Position numbers and translations under genes: made by a program. From Phytophthora colocasiae (taxonomy: Eukaryota > Oomycota > Peronosporomycetes > Peronosporales > Peronosporaceae): 64,000 nt of DNA. The notes under the pieces were generated by a model. The model was given only the letters and a program-made list of their open reading frames with translations, did not search any database and was not told the DNA's origin. The stretch is taken from NCBI GenBank assembly GCA_018806915.1, contig JAGKQI010000046.1, positions 434,001 through 498,000 of the forward strand. Direction: 5' to 3'. Shown here piece after piece: positions 62,201 through 64,000 of the stretch (position 1 is its first letter; each line of letters begins with the position of its first letter).

Positions 62201-62492
62201 CGAGGTCGTCGAAGCTCGGGTAGTACGGGTCACCTAACGAATCGACAAAGTCCGGAACGACGAGGTTAGCAGCCAACTGCTGCTTCACCGGAGCTTCAAC
62301 CGTGACCGACTGAGTCGACTGTAACGTGACGTATCCGACAGCCGCCGACACTCCGATTAATAATGTGGCAGCTCCTGCTAACGCTAACCTCTTCTTCTGT
62401 CGACGCTTGGAATTGGGCCGATCCGGGTCAGCCACACGTCGAATGAAGTTGGTTTCTTCATTCTCGCTCCCGTAACTACAGGGAGACTTCAT
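56206..62492 (-). CDS. Giant type II membrane protein with two families of tandem repeats and terminal EF-hands
   Basis: Three exons: 62492-62016, 61948-56357, 56289-56206, all phase 0; 2050 residues. Cytosolic tail, one membrane helix (residues ~36-57, ALAGAATLLIGVSAAVGYV), an EF-hand (DLDEDGDGIVSYDEY), then the outer part. Repeat family A (~70 residues; core VDIDT-GRWTVVLNGP, TIFKHDGSAPEKQ, ADGS-FV-TG) occurs ten times between about 61.4 and 58.2 kb. Family B (~62 residues; core GPVVNGKQNVTITTPDG) occurs once before the A block and six times after it. Linkers are Ser/Gly/Thr/Pro-rich. Near the C-terminus is a second EF-hand-like segment (DVDNGDKDFMSKDEF), then FGYYGVYEQAPYFQDAVDW. No family recognised; a cell-surface or wall-associated adhesive or calcium-dependent structural protein is inferred. 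Confidence 0.75.
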
Positions 62493-62879
62493 AGTGTTTG
62501 CACCCCGTTCGGTGACCAAGTGGTTGTCGACCTACTCTGCGTGCTTTCACGATGTTCCTTGCCCTAGGCAAATCGAGAAGTGATCTTTTTGCCAAGACAT
62601 CAAGTCTCTCAAATTCCGACATGGAAGATCGGATTGACCATACAATCTACTGGTCGACTGCATTTCAACGGCGGATAATGACTGCAAACCGTCTCCGTTT
62701 GAGCCATGACAGCCGCAAATCGACGATCTTCACCAAAGGGGCTTCATCGATCCAAACGTACGGGTGGATCTGAGCCCGATGAACCGTCACTTTGACTCTA
62801 AAGGGCCACATCGGATCTTGTCATGAAGACCGCACATTTCGTTACCTCTGTGGTCCACATATTGTGGATTGATCCAGAA
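62493..62879. other. Intergenic stretch
   Basis: About 390 bases between two minus-strand genes; one short plus-strand frame without features. Presumed promoter of the repeat protein and 3' UTR of the ankyrin gene. Confidence 0.35.
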
Positions 62880-64000
62880 TTATGGACTGATGTTCCGAAA
62901 GACTTGATGACCTGCTTGTCTTGGCCAATGTAGTTGAGGAGCATGTGCAAGATGATCTCGAAGCAGTCCGATATTTGTTCGAATACTGGGTTTTAACTTG
63001 CGTTGGTTCGATAAAGCGTCAGCATTTGAAGTACTGGTAACGGGGACCGTCATCTCCCATGGGATTCGAACAGGTTCGACGACCAACCGTCGAGAAAATT
63101 TCGTCATAACGGTGCTCAATGGAGGCAAATGCTTCTCACTCTTTGTTCGAGACCCCAAGTTCATGTCCATCAAAGCTTTTTGTCGATCTTGAGCCAATAT
63201 GACTGGTTTCAACGGAGAACGGTCGCCCATGAACCGATCCCGCAATTCGCTGAAGCTGCTACAGCTCCCAATTGTCGGTGATTTGGATTTGTCGTTGTTA
63301 CTGCCACTGAGCCGGGATTTCTCCACAGATATAGGCCACGGTGTAGAAGGAGGTAGGATCAGTTCGTCGTCTTCAAAGTCGTAGAGCGATTCCGAGTCGG
63401 AATTCTCGGACCGTGTAGTCACGACAGCTGATCTTGGTCGACTGTGAGCAGTAGAACGAGCATGGTGCCCCATTGAACGCAGTTGAGCTTGACGTGTAGC
63501 CATTGCGTGCGAAGGTTTCGGCTTGTGGTGACTCGAACTACTGTGGATATTAATCCGGTCATCTTCGTCCTCTGGTGGTCGAACCAGGTCCTCGACTGAA
63601 CGGTGGCGCCACTTCTTGGCCAAATACACGACGCTCCTCTTGTCTTCATTGATCACACTGGCACTGGCACCGTGTTCCAGAAGCACCTGTGTAGCCACTT
63701 CATTGCCGTTCATAGCAGCGAAATGCATGGGCGTGTTGAGCTTCATCGACTTGGCGTTCACGTCTGCTCCATTGGCAATGATGTCGCGTAGAAGCTGTCG
63801 ATCTCTGCAAAAAGCTGATAAATAGTGGAGTGGACTGTGTGCTTGCTTATTCTGATGTGAAGGGTTGGCTCCAGCGTCCAACAGAAGGCGGACAAGCTTA
63901 AGCTGGCCACCAAGACAGGCCTGAAGGAGCGGTGTCTGACCATCAGCGTCCACAGCGTCCAGCATAGCGCCAGTCGCCAGCAGTTCATTAATCACTTCGA
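62880..64000 (-). CDS. Ankyrin-repeat protein, C-terminal part (runs off the right edge)
   Basis: The frame is open to the edge of the window, so the N-terminus lies outside; 373 codons are visible. Ankyrin repeats are visible at the start: DGQTPLLQACLGGQLKLVRL, HSPLHYLSAFCRDRQLLRDI, NTPMHFAAMNGNEVATQVLL and a degenerate RSVVYLAKKWRHRSV. A long disordered Ser/Arg/His-rich tail follows, with a Ser/Glu-Asp patch (SENSDSESLYDFEDDE), and the protein ends HQVFRNISP. Ankyrin repeats mediate protein binding; no enzymatic domain is visible in this part. Partner and location unknown. Confidence 0.75.
   Translation of the reverse strand, partial: EVINELLATGAMLDAVDADGQTPLLQACLGGQLKLVRLLLDAGANPSHQNKQAHSPLHYLSAFCRDRQLLRDIIANGADVNAKSMKLNTPMHFAAMNGNEVATQVLLEHGASASVINEDKRSVVYLAKKWRHRSVEDLVRPPEDEDDRINIHSSSSHHKPKPSHAMATRQAQLRSMGHHARSTAHSRPRSAVVTTRSENSDSESLYDFEDDELILPPSTPWPISVEKSRLSGSNNDKSKSPTIGSCSSFSELRDRFMGDRSPLKPVILAQDRQKALMDMNLGSRTKSEKHLPPLSTVMTKFSRRLVVEPVRIPWEMTVPVTSTSNADALSNQRKLKPSIRTNIGLLRDHLAHAPQLHWPRQAGHQVFRNISP

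Overview
The window looks like nuclear DNA of an oomycete, most likely Phytophthora or a close relative. Genes are dense, on both strands, and mostly intronless or split by short GT-AG introns of about 50-80 nt. Intergenic gaps are small. The content is that of a flagellated, zoospore-forming stramenopile: a B9D2 transition-zone protein, coiled-coil/IQ/EF-hand proteins, an oomycete-type bZIP factor, tandem ceramidases and many EF-hand proteins. Exon models were worked out by hand from splice signals, phase and protein continuity. Where a junction is doubtful the entry says so.

Left part (1-22 kb): a partial MATE transporter, a MYND zinc-finger protein, a small acidic nuclear-type protein, a nine-exon MICU-like mitochondrial calcium-uptake regulator carrying a textbook U12-type AT-AC intron, a giant bridge-like lipid-transfer protein (SABRE/Hobbit/FMP27 group), a protein built almost entirely of 22 EF-hands, a GH47 alpha-mannosidase, a PDZ-like protein with an acylation-type N-terminus, and a mitochondrial m-AAA protease.

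Middle part (22-36 kb): ribosomal protein uS5 (RPS2), then an accessory island. The island holds a decayed copy of a local oxygenase gene, a tRNA-like (SINE-type) head, a pogo/Tigger-like transposase relic plus a stray inverted piece of the same family, and a small membrane protein. Two tandem 2OG-Fe(II) oxygenase genes follow, almost identical in two blocks and divergent between and after them. A bZIP gene with an altered basic region sits between the two. An insulin-degrading-enzyme pseudogene and AT-rich unassigned DNA close the island.

Right part (36-64 kb): an 11-exon IQ/coiled-coil protein, a double cyclase-homology protein lacking key metal-binding residues, a peroxisomal-type nucleotide carrier, two tandem alkaline ceramidases, a FANCG-like TPR protein, an AGTRAP-like four-helix membrane protein, a long coiled-coil/EF-hand protein sharing a short palindrome-bearing promoter with an SPP-like intramembrane protease, B9D2, a ~2050-residue type II membrane protein made of two families of tandem beta-type repeats, and a partial ankyrin-repeat protein.

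There is no operon logic. Two loose themes recur: calcium sensing (MICU, the 22-EF-hand protein, EF-hands in the repeat protein and the coiled-coil protein) and flagellum/cilium function (B9D2 and the coiled-coil/IQ proteins). The strongest candidates for something undescribed are the two-family repeat protein, the 22-EF-hand protein, the mosaic oxygenase pair with its bZIP neighbour, and the FANCG-like gene.
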